A stretch of DNA of 41,053 nucleotides from Akkermansia muciniphila (GTDB lineage: Bacteria > Verrucomicrobiota > Verrucomicrobiia > Chthoniobacterales > Chthoniobacteraceae): positions 1 to 41,053 of the forward strand of contig CAMCYN010000008.1 in assembly GCA_945883955.1 (NCBI GenBank), written 5' to 3'. Every line of letters starts with the position of its first letter. Position 1 is the stretch's first letter. The position numbers and the translations under genes are program-made. Positions 8,221 to 18,962 of the stretch are shown piece by piece. The notes beneath the pieces are model-generated. The model was not told the origin of the DNA and searched no databases. It saw only the letters and a list, made by a program, of their open reading frames with translations.

Positions 8221-9354
8221 TTATTGACCTCCCCCGCTCGATACGCCCCCTCTCCCCTGAGAGAACAGTGCCCGGACCTTTTCCATGTCTCCCAATTTAC
8301 GGGCCAATTGCCCGGAATACGCCTCAGCCGCCCCGTGACCCAGGTGGGCGGGATCCCCAAACTTTTCATCCTCCGCCACACTGCCAGCATCCTCCATAAA
8401 CGTCGCCCCTTCTTCGGCGGCCAGACTGCGCATCTTTTGTCTCCACGCCTGATGAAAGCTCCCGGCCGCAAGGTGCTCGCCATACCACGGAGCCACAGGC
8501 ATTTCTACCATCACCACATGCGTTCCAGCCTCCCGGGCACAGCGCATGGCATGACGGGCCACCCGGAACTGCCACTCACCCAGTTCAGTGCTGGCATATT
8601 TGTGGCGGTAAAAATCCATTCCGCGCTCAAACCTGTCCCGCCATTCCCGGATCTTGAACGGCCCGTATCCGGCATGCGCCGGCAAATATTCGCGCGATTC
8701 AGGGACAGGCTTAGATTTGAGACCCAGAACTTTGTGCTGGAACCAATTCGCGCGTAATACCGCACGCCCCGCGTAGTGTTCCACCAGTCGCCGACATATC
8801 GGACGCTGACGATATGGGCGGAAAACCTGCGCCGTGGCCACATCCAGCAACAGTTCCACGGGCGCCCCGCTGGACCAGAGTACGGGCAGATCGGCAGCGA
8901 CAAGCTGTTCCAGCCGGTTATTGAGCCGCAGCGCATTAAATCCCAGCGGATTGGCTGCCCACAGAATCATCGGGGGCGGGATCGATTGCTGGAGCAGACC
9001 GTGCAACACAAAGCTGGCGTGATGCAGCAGATCCGTTCCATCAACTGCAAAATTATACACCCTCAATGGAGACCTTCCCAGGTGGTTCCCAGCCTCAGCC
9101 AACTGATTTGGAGACAAACCAGTATGCGCCCTGGAGTCGCCGACAATAGCGATATCAAGCTGCCCGGAAAGAGTTTGCAGGTTTTGACTGGCGGGATTCA
9201 CCGGATCCCCGGCAAGCCGCATGACCTGCGAAACAAAGGCGAAAACCACGAGTATCAACAGCAACGCCCGAAGAACTCCCAGGGCTGTCACCGCCACCGG
9301 ATCCGGCCCTGCACTCAGCGGAGATGCTAATCTTTCGGAAACAGGGAGGTTCAT
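8221..9354 (-). CDS. SGNH-like acyltransferase partner protein (AlgJ/AlgX/DltD-like)
   Basis: Start placed at ATG 9354-9352 (377 residues). The frame extends upstream to 9501, but that part is Arg/Gly-rich and unlike a protein start. A single membrane anchor lies at about residues 23-45. It is followed by a GDS motif at 72-74 (IVGDSRAHTGLSP), the SGNH nucleophile block. Near the C-terminus DPAHLG (Asp334, His337) gives the block V acid and base. This matches periplasmic SGNH proteins that act with MBOAT enzymes, and the MBOAT gene starts 18 bases downstream. Inferred role: transfer of an acyl group to an extracellular or periplasmic glycan. The target polymer is not identified by nearby genes; an export operon lies 24 kb away. 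Confidence 0.8.
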   Translation of the reverse strand: MNLPVSERLASPLSAGPDPVAVTALGVLRALLLILVVFAFVSQVMRLAGDPVNPASQNLQTLSGQLDIAIVGDSRAHTGLSPNQLAEAGNHLGRSPLRVYNFAVDGTDLLHHASFVLHGLLQQSIPPPMILWAANPLGFNALRLNNRLEQLVAADLPVLWSSGAPVELLLDVATAQVFRPYRQRPICRRLVEHYAGRAVLRANWFQHKVLGLKSKPVPESREYLPAHAGYGPFKIREWRDRFERGMDFYRHKYASTELGEWQFRVARHAMRCAREAGTHVVMVEMPVAPWYGEHLAAGSFHQAWRQKMRSLAAEEGATFMEDAGSVAEDEKFGDPAHLGHGAAEAYSGQLARKLGDMEKVRALFSQGRGGVSSGGGQ

Positions 9355-9570
9355 GGCTGGTGAAGTACGCTTATTACTTCCATCGCCGCCGCGACTCGGA
9401 CTGGCGGTGCCGGGCCCCACCCACCTTGGCCGAAACCTCCCAAGGCGAGCACTGGTTGTCCGCCAGGGAAAAGATATGGCCCTCTCACCCGCTCTGCTCA
9501 CCGATCCGTGAGGTACTGGATTAAAGATCTCTTCCGAGTAGAGTCTTCTCTATCTCACCACCCGAGCCAC

Positions 9571-12500
9571 ATGCAGACTCCCGACTTTTCTCCCGAGGCC
9601 AGCTCCATCCAGATTCGCGGGGCCAGACAAAACAACCTCAAGGGGTTTGATCTCTCGCTTCCCCTGGGAAAACTCATCGTCGTCTCCGGCCCTAGCGGAA
9701 GCGGTAAGTCCAGCCTCGCCTTCGATACTCTCTACGCCGAAGGCCAGCGCCGTTACGTGGAGACCTTCAGCCCTTACACCCGGCAGTTCTTCGACCGGAT
9801 GGATAAACCGGCCGTCGATGAAATCCACGGAATCCCGCCCGCCATCGCCATCGAACAAACCAACGCCGTCAAATCTACCCGCTCCACCGTCGGCAGCATG
9901 ACCGACATCAACGACTACCTGAAGCTGTTACTTCCCAAGGTCGTCGACGCCTTCTGTCCCGGCTGCCAGCGCCAGATCCGGCCCGAAAGCCCGGCCTCCA
10001 TCGCCAGGACCCTTTCCGCATTCCCTCCCGACGCCCCCCTGCTCCTCACCTTCCCCCTGACTGTCCCACCGGATGCCACTCCGTCCGATTTCCTCTCCTT
10101 TCTTCAACAACAAGGCTACCAGCGTTTCTGGAGCGCCGGGGAAGTCCTCCGCACCGACAGCCCGCCTGCGGTTTTACCCGCACAAATCTTTGTGATTCAG
10201 GACCGGATTGTGCCCGATCCCGCCCAGCAGGCCCGTCTGACCGAAGCCATCGAGACGGCCCTCCGATTTGGAAAAGGCAAACTGGTGGCCATCGCCGGCA
10301 ACCAGTCGCACTGGTTTTCCACGGGCTGGCATTGTGCGGACTGCGACCGGGATTTGCCCGAGCCGAGCGCCGGCCGGTTTTCATTCAACCACCCGCTGGG
10401 CGCCTGCAAAACCTGCCGCGGATTTGGGCGCACCATCACCCTCGATTTGATGCGGGCCATCCCCAACACCGCGCTCAGTCTGGAGGACGGAGCGATCAAA
10501 CCGTTTCAGACCGAAAGCGGCCAGGAATGTCAGAACGACCTTCTAAAGGCTGCCAGGAAGCGGGGGCTCAAAACCCGGGTGCCATTCGCAAAATTGCCCG
10601 CCGCGGATCAGGAATGGATTCTCCAGGGGGAAGCCACCGGAGAATCCGGCGAGGATTTGTGGAAAAATGGACTTTGGTACGGGGTTAAAGGCTTCTTTTC
10701 GTGGCTCGAATCCAAGAGCTACAAAATGCATGTCCGCGTGCTGCTCAGCCGGTACCGCTCGTACACGGTCTGTCCCGACTGTCAGGGCGGCCGCTTTGCG
10801 CCAGAGTCCATGGCCTTCCGCTGGAACGGCTTCACACCACCCGAACTGATGTCGATGGCGCTCGATAAACTCCATGCCTTTGTTCAGGCGCAGCGCCCCC
10901 GTTATACGAGTGATCCGACGGCCGATCTGCTGGCCGGCGAGGTGGAATCGCGGCTGCGTTATCTGCTCGAAGTCGGGCTGGGGTATCTCACTTTGGATCG
11001 TCCGACCCGCTCGCTCAGCGGCGGCGAAACCGCACGTGTGAACCTGACGACCTGTCTTGGAACATCGCTGGTTGGAACTCTTTTTGTGTTGGATGAACCC
11101 AGCATCGGCTTACACCCGCGCGACACCGACCGGCTCATCCGCGTCATGAAACAACTCCGCGACACGGGCAACACCCTCGTCGTCGTTGAACACGAAGAGC
11201 TGGTGATTCGCGCGGCGGATCATCTGGTAGAAATCGGACCCGGCCGCGGCGAAGCCGGAGGACAGCTTGTTTATTCAGGCCCGCTCGACCCGGTCCTCCA
11301 AGGCCAAACCAATACACTCACAGGGGACTATCTCACCGGAAAGAAATCCATTCCCGTACCGACCACACGGAGGACTCCCAAAGGCTGGATCAGGCTCGAA
11401 GGCGCTTCCGAACATAATCTACAGAACATCGACGTGTCGTTTCCGCTCGGAGTGCTGAGTTGCGTGACTGGCGTTTCCGGCTCTGGAAAAAGCACCCTGG
11501 TTCATCAAGTGCTGTTCCGTCACCTGGCCCGGATCCAGGGGCAGGAATTGGAGGAAGTCCCCGGGGCCTGCCGCGCAATCCATGGCGCGGAGACGCTCGG
11601 CCCGGTGGCCCTCGTAGACCAGTCACCGCTCTCCCGCACCCCACGGTCAAGCCCGGCCGTTTATCTCGGCGTGTTTGACGGGATCCGCGAACTTTTCGCC
11701 CGAACCCCCGAGGCCAAGGCGGCGGGAATGACAGCCAGCACCTTCTCCTTTAATGGCGGCACGGGGCGTTGCGAGCGCTGTACCGGGAGCGGCTTTGAAA
11801 AGGTCGAGATGCAGTTTTTGAGCGACCTGTATGTGCGCTGTCCCGAATGTGAAGGACGCCGCTACCAGGCCTTCGCACGCAAGATCAAGCTGGGAGGCCA
11901 CTCTATCGACGAGGTGCTCGACCTCACCGTGAAGCAGGGCGCCGATTACCTCGACTCGCTCGGAAGCCCAAAACTGTCGGCACCTTTGCGGGCGCTTGAA
12001 GAAGTGGGTCTCGGTTACCTCCGCCTGGGACAACCGCTCAATGGACTTTCGGGAGGTGAATCGCAGCGACTCAAGCTGGTGGAACGCCTTCTGGAACAGA
12101 AAGCGCCCAATGGACTTCTGATTCTCGATGAACCCACTACCGGCCTTCATTTCGATGACATCGCGCTCCTGATGCGCACGCTCGACCGGCTCGTCGAACG
12201 GGGCCACACAATCATCGTCATCGAACATAACCTCGACGTGATTCGTTGCGCCGATTTCGTGCTCGATCTCGGCCCCGAAGCGGGCGCCGGCGGCGGTCTT
12301 GTGGTGGCCACGGGGACCCCTGAACAAATCGCGGCCTGCCCCGAATCGCATACCGGCCGGTTCCTTGCGGGGATCGTGGAACCCACGGCTCTGGTCGCCG
12401 AACAACCCCCGCTTTCTTACGCAGCCCAGAACCGGAACATTTCCATCCTCGGGGCACGTCAGCATAACCTGAAAAACCTCGATCTGGAGATCCCACGCAA

Positions 12501-15099
12501 CTCGATGGTTGTGGTCACCGGACTGAGTGGCTCGGGTAAATCCTCCCTCGCCTTCGACCTGCTATTTGCCGAAGGGCAGCGGCGTTTTCTGGACAGCATG
12601 TCGCCCTATGCACGCCAGTTTGCGACCCAACTCGAACGCCCCGATGTGGATCGCGTCACCGGATTGCCGCCGTCGGTGGCCATCGAACAACGGATCACGC
12701 GCGGAGGTGGCAAATCGACCGTCGCCACGGTGACGGAGGTGTACCATTTTTTGCGGCTACTCTTTGCCAAACTCGGCACGCAGCACTGTCCGGACTGCCA
12801 GGTTGCCGTGGAAAGCCAGACGCTCGCCGTGGCTACCCAGAAGGCAGAAACGCTTTCCAATAAGGGGCGCGTCCGGGTTCTTGCGCCGCTGGTCAAAGCC
12901 CGCAAGGGATTCCATACCGACGTGGCTCGTTGGGCGGAACGTAACGGCTACAAGCTGCTGCTGGTCGATGGAAAATGGGAACGCTCGGATGCATTTCCAA
13001 AGCTCGAACGTTTCCAGGAACACACCATTGAAGTTCTCATCGGCGAGATTTCTGACGAAACACCGGCCCATGCCCTGTTGGGGAAAGCCCTTCAAACCGG
13101 TCACGGCACGGCTTTCCTGCTCGATGCCCGAAACAAGCGACACGTCGTGAGCACCGAACGCAGTTGCCCCAATTGCGGCCAATCTTTTGAAGAACTCGAT
13201 CCGCGGCTCTTTTCGTTCAACAGCCCGCACGGCTGGTGCGAGGCGTGCCACGGATTTGGAGAAGTGTGGACCCAAAAGGTGGATCCCAAGCTGGAATCAG
13301 CCATCGAAATTGAACTCGATCTGGAACGTCAGCATGAAGCCCTCGAGGGCGATTCCGCTCACCCCTGCTCGATGTGTGCAGGCGCCCGGCTTAATCCGAC
13401 GGCGCTGGCCGTAACCATTCGGGGCACCGACATTTATTCCATCGCCGCAAACACCGCCGAGCAGGCGCTGGGGTGGCTCAAGTCCCTCAAATTCAGCGGG
13501 CGCGAGGCGCATATTGCCACCGACATCCTTCCCGAAATCCGGCAGCGCCTGGAGTTTCTGGGCAAGGTCGGGCTCGATTACCTGGCATTACACCGGTCGG
13601 CAAAAACGCTCTCCGGCGGCGAATCCCAACGTATCCGGCTTGCCGCCCAGCTCGGTTCCAATCTGCGCGGCGTGTTGTACGTTTTGGATGAACCCACCAT
13701 CGGCCTGCATCCCCGGGACAATGCCGCCTTGCTCGATACACTCGAGGAACTCAAACGGCGCGGCAACTCGCTGGTCATCGTCGAACATGACGAAGACACA
13801 CTGCTTCGCGCCGATCACATTCTGGATCTCGGACCCGGCGCCGGACGCCATGGAGGCCGGCTCATTGCACAGGGCACACTCGCGGACCTCAAACAGTCTG
13901 CGGAATCCGCCACGGGCGCCTGCCTGCGCTCCCCGCTCAAACATCCCACCCGGGGCACCCGTCGTTCCCTCGCCGAGGCTCCAGGCTGGATTGAGATTCA
14001 GGGAGCGCATCTGCACAACCTTCACAACATGGATGTCCGGATTCCAATAGGGCGCCTGACGGTGCTGACGGGCATTTCCGGCTCGGGCAAAAGCACTCTG
14101 ATGCGAGGAGTACTCAAGCCCGTTGTGCAAACCATACTGGCCGATAAAACGACCGCAAAATCCACGGCCCCACACCGGCCAGCAGGTGCGCCTTTGCGGT
14201 CCATTCAGGGCGCCGACGCTTTGGAGGCTGTGTATGAAGTGGACCAGTCGCCCATTGGAAAAACATCCCGGTCTACACCAGCCACCTATCTGGGAATCTT
14301 CGACACCATCCGCGCCCTGTTTGCGGCGACTCCCCTGGCACGAATGCGCGGCTACAGCGCGGGGCGTTTTTCGTTCAACACCGAGGGCGGTCGATGCGAA
14401 GCCTGCCTCGGACAGGGTGCGCTCAAAATTGAAATGAGCTTCCTGCCCACTGCGCGTATTCAATGCACCGATTGCGGAGGACGCCGTTACAACCCGACCA
14501 CTATGGAGGTCCTCTATCAGGGCAAATCGATTGCGGAGGTGATGGGCATGCCGATCGAGGAGGCGGCCACTTTCTTTGCCGCGCACAGCGGAATCTCCCG
14601 GACGCTACAACTACTCTGCGAAACGGGCTTGGGATACCTCAGCCTTGGACAGCCCAGCCAGACATTAAGCGGCGGAGAAGCCCAGAGACTGAAGCTGGTC
14701 AGTGAACTCACGCGGGGATTGGGCCGGACCGAACACGCCCGGATCCGGAAAGGCCGGCAGACTAAATCCATTCTCTATTGCCTGGAAGAACCCACCATCG
14801 GACTCCACCAGGCGGATGTCCGGCAGCTGATCGACATCCTGCACCGGCTCGTGGATGAAGGCCACACGGTGGTGGTCATCGAACATCACACCTCGGTGAT
14901 TGCCGAGGCCGACTACCTGCTCGAAATCGGGCCGGAAGCCGGAGAGGCTGGCGGCCTGCTCATTGCACACGGCACACCGGAAACCGTCAGCAATACCAAG
15001 GGCAGTCGTATTGCGCCGTACATTAAACCGATCCTCGGCGCCACGGTTGTCCGAAAAGAAAGCGGTACCGCCAAAAAGCAGGACGTCGCCACGCGCTGA
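9571..15099 (+). CDS. uvrA: Double-length UvrA, excinuclease ABC subunit A (four ATPase cassettes)
   Basis: A tandem fusion of two UvrA units, 1842 residues from ATG 9571 (a GTG at 9508 is possible but reads poorly). Walker A motifs encoded near 9688, 11470, 12520 and 14068 are [27 protein letters not shown] and GISGSGKST. Each cassette has an ABC signature: [24 protein letters not shown] and LSGGEAQR. CxxC zinc-module pairs appear in all four modules (for example CERCTGSG with CPEC, and CEACLGQG with CTDC). UvrA scans DNA and loads UvrB in nucleotide excision repair. The second unit is shorter: the Walker A spacing is 594 residues in unit 1 and 516 in unit 2, mostly because the insertion between the zinc module and the next CxxC is reduced to about 40 residues. 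Double UvrA is known in Chlamydiae and Verrucomicrobia. Confidence 0.96.
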   Translation: MQTPDFSPEASSIQIRGARQNNLKGFDLSLPLGKLIVVSGPSGSGKSSLAFDTLYAEGQRRYVETFSPYTRQFFDRMDKPAVDEIHGIPPAIAIEQTNAVKSTRSTVGSMTDINDYLKLLLPKVVDAFCPGCQRQIRPESPASIARTLSAFPPDAPLLLTFPLTVPPDATPSDFLSFLQQQGYQRFWSAGEVLRTDSPPAVLPAQIFVIQDRIVPDPAQQARLTEAIETALRFGKGKLVAIAGNQSHWFSTGWHCADCDRDLPEPSAGRFSFNHPLGACKTCRGFGRTITLDLMRAIPNTALSLEDGAIKPFQTESGQECQNDLLKAARKRGLKTRVPFAKLPAADQEWILQGEATGESGEDLWKNGLWYGVKGFFSWLESKSYKMHVRVLLSRYRSYTVCPDCQGGRFAPESMAFRWNGFTPPELMSMALDKLHAFVQAQRPRYTSDPTADLLAGEVESRLRYLLEVGLGYLTLDRPTRSLSGGETARVNLTTCLGTSLVGTLFVLDEPSIGLHPRDTDRLIRVMKQLRDTGNTLVVVEHEELVIRAADHLVEIGPGRGEAGGQLVYSGPLDPVLQGQTNTLTGDYLTGKKSIPVPTTRRTPKGWIRLEGASEHNLQNIDVSFPLGVLSCVTGVSGSGKSTLVHQVLFRHLARIQGQELEEVPGACRAIHGAETLGPVALVDQSPLSRTPRSSPAVYLGVFDGIRELFARTPEAKAAGMTASTFSFNGGTGRCERCTGSGFEKVEMQFLSDLYVRCPECEGRRYQAFARKIKLGGHSIDEVLDLTVKQGADYLDSLGSPKLSAPLRALEEVGLGYLRLGQPLNGLSGGESQRLKLVERLLEQKAPNGLLILDEPTTGLHFDDIALLMRTLDRLVERGHTIIVIEHNLDVIRCADFVLDLGPEAGAGGGLVVATGTPEQIAACPESHTGRFLAGIVEPTALVAEQPPLSYAAQNRNISILGARQHNLKNLDLEIPRNSMVVVTGLSGSGKSSLAFDLLFAEGQRRFLDSMSPYARQFATQLERPDVDRVTGLPPSVAIEQRITRGGGKSTVATVTEVYHFLRLLFAKLGTQHCPDCQVAVESQTLAVATQKAETLSNKGRVRVLAPLVKARKGFHTDVARWAERNGYKLLLVDGKWERSDAFPKLERFQEHTIEVLIGEISDETPAHALLGKALQTGHGTAFLLDARNKRHVVSTERSCPNCGQSFEELDPRLFSFNSPHGWCEACHGFGEVWTQKVDPKLESAIEIELDLERQHEALEGDSAHPCSMCAGARLNPTALAVTIRGTDIYSIAANTAEQALGWLKSLKFSGREAHIATDILPEIRQRLEFLGKVGLDYLALHRSAKTLSGGESQRIRLAAQLGSNLRGVLYVLDEPTIGLHPRDNAALLDTLEELKRRGNSLVIVEHDEDTLLRADHILDLGPGAGRHGGRLIAQGTLADLKQSAESATGACLRSPLKHPTRGTRRSLAEAPGWIEIQGAHLHNLHNMDVRIPIGRLTVLTGISGSGKSTLMRGVLKPVVQTILADKTTAKSTAPHRPAGAPLRSIQGADALEAVYEVDQSPIGKTSRSTPATYLGIFDTIRALFAATPLARMRGYSAGRFSFNTEGGRCEACLGQGALKIEMSFLPTARIQCTDCGGRRYNPTTMEVLYQGKSIAEVMGMPIEEAATFFAAHSGISRTLQLLCETGLGYLSLGQPSQTLSGGEAQRLKLVSELTRGLGRTEHARIRKGRQTKSILYCLEEPTIGLHQADVRQLIDILHRLVDEGHTVVVIEHHTSVIAEADYLLEIGPEAGEAGGLLIAHGTPETVSNTKGSRIAPYIKPILGATVVRKESGTAKKQDVATR

Positions 15100-15148
15100 A
15101 GAGCGCTCGACGCCAGCGCAGTGCTTTGAGACGATAGTCTTCCCCGCT

Positions 15149-18064
15149 ATGGTATCCCCCTCCCATCTCGGCAGTCGAACGAGCGAGCAATGCCCGTCCC
15201 GCATTGCCTCGTTTCCTGTTTGCCGCGCCCTGGTTTGCTTCACACTGGTTCTCGGCACTTTTGAGCCGGGCATCTCGAGTGCCCAGACCCCGGCTTCCAG
15301 CACACAGCCTGACGGCGGTCTGTCCGAAAGTTACAAATCCGCCATGGAAGCCTTCGGCCGTGGGGAGTACCCCGCGGCAATAGCCACCTTCGAAGGAATG
15401 CTCACCAAAGGCGCGGACGGCCCCGGGATGGAACACGTCCGCTTCTCGCTGGCTGCAGCTCTTTACAACGCAAAGGACTATAAGAAATCCCGGGCGAGAT
15501 TTGAAGAATACCTCAAGCTTCATCCGCAGGGAGCCAAGGCTTCCGATGCCATGCTGGCCGTCGGACAATGTCAGCTGGCACTCGGCGACAAAGCGGGATC
15601 GGCAAAGACGTTTGCGTCGGTGGCGCAACAGGGCGGAGCAAACCGCGATCAGGCCCTTCTGGCAGGAGCCTCGCTGCTGAGGGCGACAAAAAAGAGCGCC
15701 GAAGCCGTCGCCATGGTTCAACCGATTCTGTCCGGCGGCATTCGCTCCCCGGAATCGGTTCAGGCGGGAATGTTTCTGGCTGCCCTGGAAGCGGAAAAAG
15801 GCAACCACGCCCGAACCTTCCAGATTGTCGAGAGCCTGCACGGCCGGCCGGATCTCATTGATAATCCGCTCGAATTAAACGCCCTGACCTTTGAGGTGGG
15901 CGACATTTTCCTCGCAGCCAAGGAGTTCAAGAAAGCTCTACGGGCCTACAGTCTGGTGCGGAACAAAGACGAGGTGATTGCCCTTCAGCGCAACCGGATA
16001 GTGACGCTAAACACCCGAATTGAGGCCAATATCACACAGGTCAGGGCCGAGCCTTTACGCGGAGTGGAACTGCTGGAAATCAACAACCGGCTCAAGACCT
16101 CCATCGAGTCGCTCAAGAGCACCATTGCCGAGGTGGAAAAGGCCCCCTCCAATCTGCTCGCGTTGCGGATGCGTCAGGCACGCTGTTATCAGGAGGCGGG
16201 CCGGCAGTGGGAAGCGGTTTTGCTCTATGAGTCTCTCCTCGGCAGCGGCTCCATCCAGGGGCTCGACGAGGCGCTCTTCAGTCTCGGAGTGGCGCATTCC
16301 GAACTGGGCAATTCGGAGGAGTCGATCGCGGCGCTTGAACGTTGTGCGAAAGAATTCCCGAAGGGCAAAAATGCCGACTCCGCCCTTTTCCTCCAGGGCA
16401 CCCAACTCTTGCGGAAGGATAAATTCGAAGCGGCCCTGCCGGTCTTCACGCGGCTTCTGGCCGGATATCCAAAGAGCAAAGTCGCCGAGCAGTCGCAGTT
16501 TTTCCTGGGGAACACCAACTTTGCGCTCTCCCAGTACGCGAAGGCCATTGAAGCCTATAACGCTTACCTGAAACTTTACCCAAAAGGGGATCACATCGAG
16601 GAAGTCACGTACCGCGTGGCACTTTGTTATTTTCAACTAGGAAACTATGAGCTGGCGCTGCCCGCATTAACCGAGCACCGCGAGAAGTATCCCACAGGGC
16701 CGTTTGCAGCCGATGCCAGCTACCGCGTGGCTGGGTGTTATTTTTCCGCCAAGGATTACAAACGCGTGCTCCAAATGTGCGAGGACTGGGACAAGGACTT
16801 CGGGTTCCCCTCCCTGCGCGGCGAAGTCCTCTCGCTCAAGGGGGACGCCTTGGCCGCACTGGGTCAACGGGCAGATGCCGTCGTGGAGTATCGCCAGGCG
16901 GTGGCACAGGCGACCAGCGATTCGGTAGTTCAATACGCTCTCTTTGAAGCTAATAAACAGCTTCAGCGTCTGGGGCGATGGGACCTCAGCACGGAAATGT
17001 TCCAGGAGTTTATCGCAAGCCGGCCGGATCATCCGGCCACCGTGAGCGCCATCCACTGGCTGACTCGTGCGATGGTCAAAGAGGGCAAAACCGCCGAGGC
17101 CAAACAGTACCTTTCCACGACCATCCTGTCTGTCCTCGAAGATCGCTCGCGCGATGCCGTCGAGCAGTTGATCTCCCAGTTGGCGCAGCTCTGCGCAAAA
17201 CGTCCTCCAGCCCCGCCCAAGCCGGCAGGGCAGAGCGCGGACAGCGAGAAGCCGGAGGCGGCACAGCCTCCAGCTTACGATGCTGCAAAGGAAATGGCCC
17301 TTTATCTGGATCCGGCCAAGGTTCCCAATAGCCCGCTTGCCAAAGCTCGGGTTCTGTTTGCGCAAGCCGAACTAGCTCGCCTGACAAAACACCCCGAGGA
17401 ATCGGAGGCGGTGCTAGACCGCATTTGTAGTGAAACTCCCCCGACCGTGTTGGGAGCTTCGCTTCTGGCCCAAAGTGGAGATCGCATGTTTGCACGCGGA
17501 AAAATGCCGCAGGCCCGGGCATTTTATCAGGAACTACTGAAAGCTTTTCCAAAATCGGAACTCCTTGATTTCAGCTACAATGGCCTCGGGCAGCTGGCTC
17601 TTTTGGACAAACAATTCGAAAAAGCCATCCAGCTCTTCGATGACGCCATCGACAAGGCCGGTGCCTCGACAAAGCTCAAGGATGTCACGCTAGGAAAAGG
17701 CAAGGCGCTGCTGGGACTGGGCCGTTACGAGGAGGCCAAGGCGATTTTTGAACAGGTGGCCACCACCCGGGAATGGAAAGGGGAAAGCACGGCGGAAGCC
17801 GTTTATCTGATCGGCGAAGTCCTGTTCCAAAAAGGGGAGTACGAGGTGGCCGTTCAATATTTCCAACGGGTGTTTGTCGCCTACCAGCGCTACTCCCCCA
17901 CTGTCGTCAAAGCCTATGTCCGGGCTGCGGATTGTTTCGACAAACTCGGGTCGCCCGAAAAGGCCAACGCACACTACCGCGAACTTTTGGCGAAAAAGAA
18001 GCTGTCGGCCTTTCCCGAATGCGACCTTGCCCGGAAACGTTTAGCCCCTGCTCCAACGCCATGA
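15149..18064 (+). CDS. Large secreted TPR-repeat protein
   Basis: Start taken at ATG 15149, giving 971 residues. The open frame continues back into uvrA, but that part is a shadow. A signal-like segment (RALVCFTLVLGTFEPGISSAQT) sits at about residues 26-47. The rest is almost wholly helical repeats of TPR type, with recurring patterns such as AMEAFGRGEYPAAIATFEGML, YNAKDYKKSRARFEEYLKL, FALSQYAKAIEAYNAYLKLYP and YRVAGCYFSAKDYKRVLQMC. A Pro/Ala-rich linker interrupts them near residues 690-720. This is a scaffold of periplasmic or outer-membrane type, comparable in layout to YbgF/CpoB- or BamD-like TPR proteins but much longer. It overlaps the next gene by ATGA and starts 49 bases after uvrA. 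No enzyme motif is seen. Confidence 0.82.
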   Translation: MVSPSHLGSRTSEQCPSRIASFPVCRALVCFTLVLGTFEPGISSAQTPASSTQPDGGLSESYKSAMEAFGRGEYPAAIATFEGMLTKGADGPGMEHVRFSLAAALYNAKDYKKSRARFEEYLKLHPQGAKASDAMLAVGQCQLALGDKAGSAKTFASVAQQGGANRDQALLAGASLLRATKKSAEAVAMVQPILSGGIRSPESVQAGMFLAALEAEKGNHARTFQIVESLHGRPDLIDNPLELNALTFEVGDIFLAAKEFKKALRAYSLVRNKDEVIALQRNRIVTLNTRIEANITQVRAEPLRGVELLEINNRLKTSIESLKSTIAEVEKAPSNLLALRMRQARCYQEAGRQWEAVLLYESLLGSGSIQGLDEALFSLGVAHSELGNSEESIAALERCAKEFPKGKNADSALFLQGTQLLRKDKFEAALPVFTRLLAGYPKSKVAEQSQFFLGNTNFALSQYAKAIEAYNAYLKLYPKGDHIEEVTYRVALCYFQLGNYELALPALTEHREKYPTGPFAADASYRVAGCYFSAKDYKRVLQMCEDWDKDFGFPSLRGEVLSLKGDALAALGQRADAVVEYRQAVAQATSDSVVQYALFEANKQLQRLGRWDLSTEMFQEFIASRPDHPATVSAIHWLTRAMVKEGKTAEAKQYLSTTILSVLEDRSRDAVEQLISQLAQLCAKRPPAPPKPAGQSADSEKPEAAQPPAYDAAKEMALYLDPAKVPNSPLAKARVLFAQAELARLTKHPEESEAVLDRICSETPPTVLGASLLAQSGDRMFARGKMPQARAFYQELLKAFPKSELLDFSYNGLGQLALLDKQFEKAIQLFDDAIDKAGASTKLKDVTLGKGKALLGLGRYEEAKAIFEQVATTREWKGESTAEAVYLIGEVLFQKGEYEVAVQYFQRVFVAYQRYSPTVVKAYVRAADCFDKLGSPEKANAHYRELLAKKKLSAFPECDLARKRLAPAPTP

Positions 18065-18885
18065 AGCCGCTTCTTTTTCTCGTCCTTCTGGCCGTTTGTC
18101 TGCCAGGACTTCAGGCCCAGGATGTCCTTCTTAAAGACGGCAAAGTGCTACGCTCTTTGGGAATACGCAGGGAGGGAAACTTCCTGTTTCTAAAAGCCAC
18201 CAATCCCGAAGGCGCCGTCTCGGAGACTTTGCTTCAGCTCAATCTGGTAGACCGGATCGTCTTTGGAGAAGTTCCCGTGCTCGTGGAGTTGCGTCAACAG
18301 GCGGCCACGGGAAACGTCGAAGGCGTCCTGGCAAAAACCGAACCCCTGTTGCCGTTCGCCCGTCCTTTTGCAGACATTCCCGGTAACCTTTGGGCCGAAG
18401 TGCTCCGTCTGCGCCTCTCTGCACTCGCGGTGTCCCCGCGCCCGGAAGCGTTCGCGGCGCTTCAAAAACAATGGTTACCCACAGGCGATGCGGACCTGGA
18501 AGCGGCCGTAAAACTCGTGGCCTCCAAACTATCCGGGACGGATCGAAAGGCTCTCGAACAGACATGCCGATCGCTGGCCGTTCCCGGACCGCACACCGTC
18601 ACCGCAGGCGTCGCCTGGCTGGAACTTGGCGCTGCGGCCCTCGAAACCCGCGAATGGAAAGCTGCTCTGAGAGCTTTTCTTTCGGTCGGGGTTTTCGCTC
18701 CGGCACAGAGGCTTCTGCAGCCAGCGGCGCTACTCGGGGCCATTCGCGCATTCGTTGGAATGGAGGATTTTAACAGCGCAAAATCTCTTCTGGAGGAACT
18801 GCGAACCGAATATCCCGGGGCAGCAGAGCTCAAGCAGGCAAGCGCCCTTATCCCCCTCCCCCCGCCCGTTGGGGTTCAAAACTGA
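18061..18885 (+). CDS. Secreted hypothetical protein, helical repeats in C-terminal half
   Basis: ATG 18061 overlaps the TPR gene stop (ATGA), implying translational coupling. It encodes 274 residues with a signal peptide (KPLLFLVLLAVCLPGLQAQ, cut near 19). The first 60 mature residues (DVLLKDGKVLRSLGIRREG, then LLQLNLVDRIVFG) look like a small beta domain similar to those that open many PVC-group TPR proteins. The remainder is alpha-helical, with a TPR-like pair near the end (LETREWKAALRAFLSVG and VGMEDFNSAKSLLEELRTEY). No known family is recognized with certainty. Position and export signal suggest it works with the large TPR protein and the membrane protein that follows. Confidence 0.75.
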   Translation: MKPLLFLVLLAVCLPGLQAQDVLLKDGKVLRSLGIRREGNFLFLKATNPEGAVSETLLQLNLVDRIVFGEVPVLVELRQQAATGNVEGVLAKTEPLLPFARPFADIPGNLWAEVLRLRLSALAVSPRPEAFAALQKQWLPTGDADLEAAVKLVASKLSGTDRKALEQTCRSLAVPGPHTVTAGVAWLELGAAALETREWKAALRAFLSVGVFAPAQRLLQPAALLGAIRAFVGMEDFNSAKSLLEELRTEYPGAAELKQASALIPLPPPVGVQN

Positions 18886-18962
18886 TCTTTCTGCCCGTCG
18901 TTCACCTGCGCCCGGACTGAATTTGATTCGCCCCCCATCACTCGAACCACCCGTGGCGAGTT

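Noticed and set aside
9355-9501. N-terminal extension of the SGNH-like protein to 9501
   Set aside because: The added 49 residues are Arg/Gly/Pro-rich and unlike a membrane-protein start; ATG 9354 directly precedes the natural N-terminus.
14900-15148. TPR gene start at 14900 inside uvrA
   Set aside because: This stretch is out of frame with uvrA and overlaps its well-conserved C-terminus; the signal peptide appears only after 15149.
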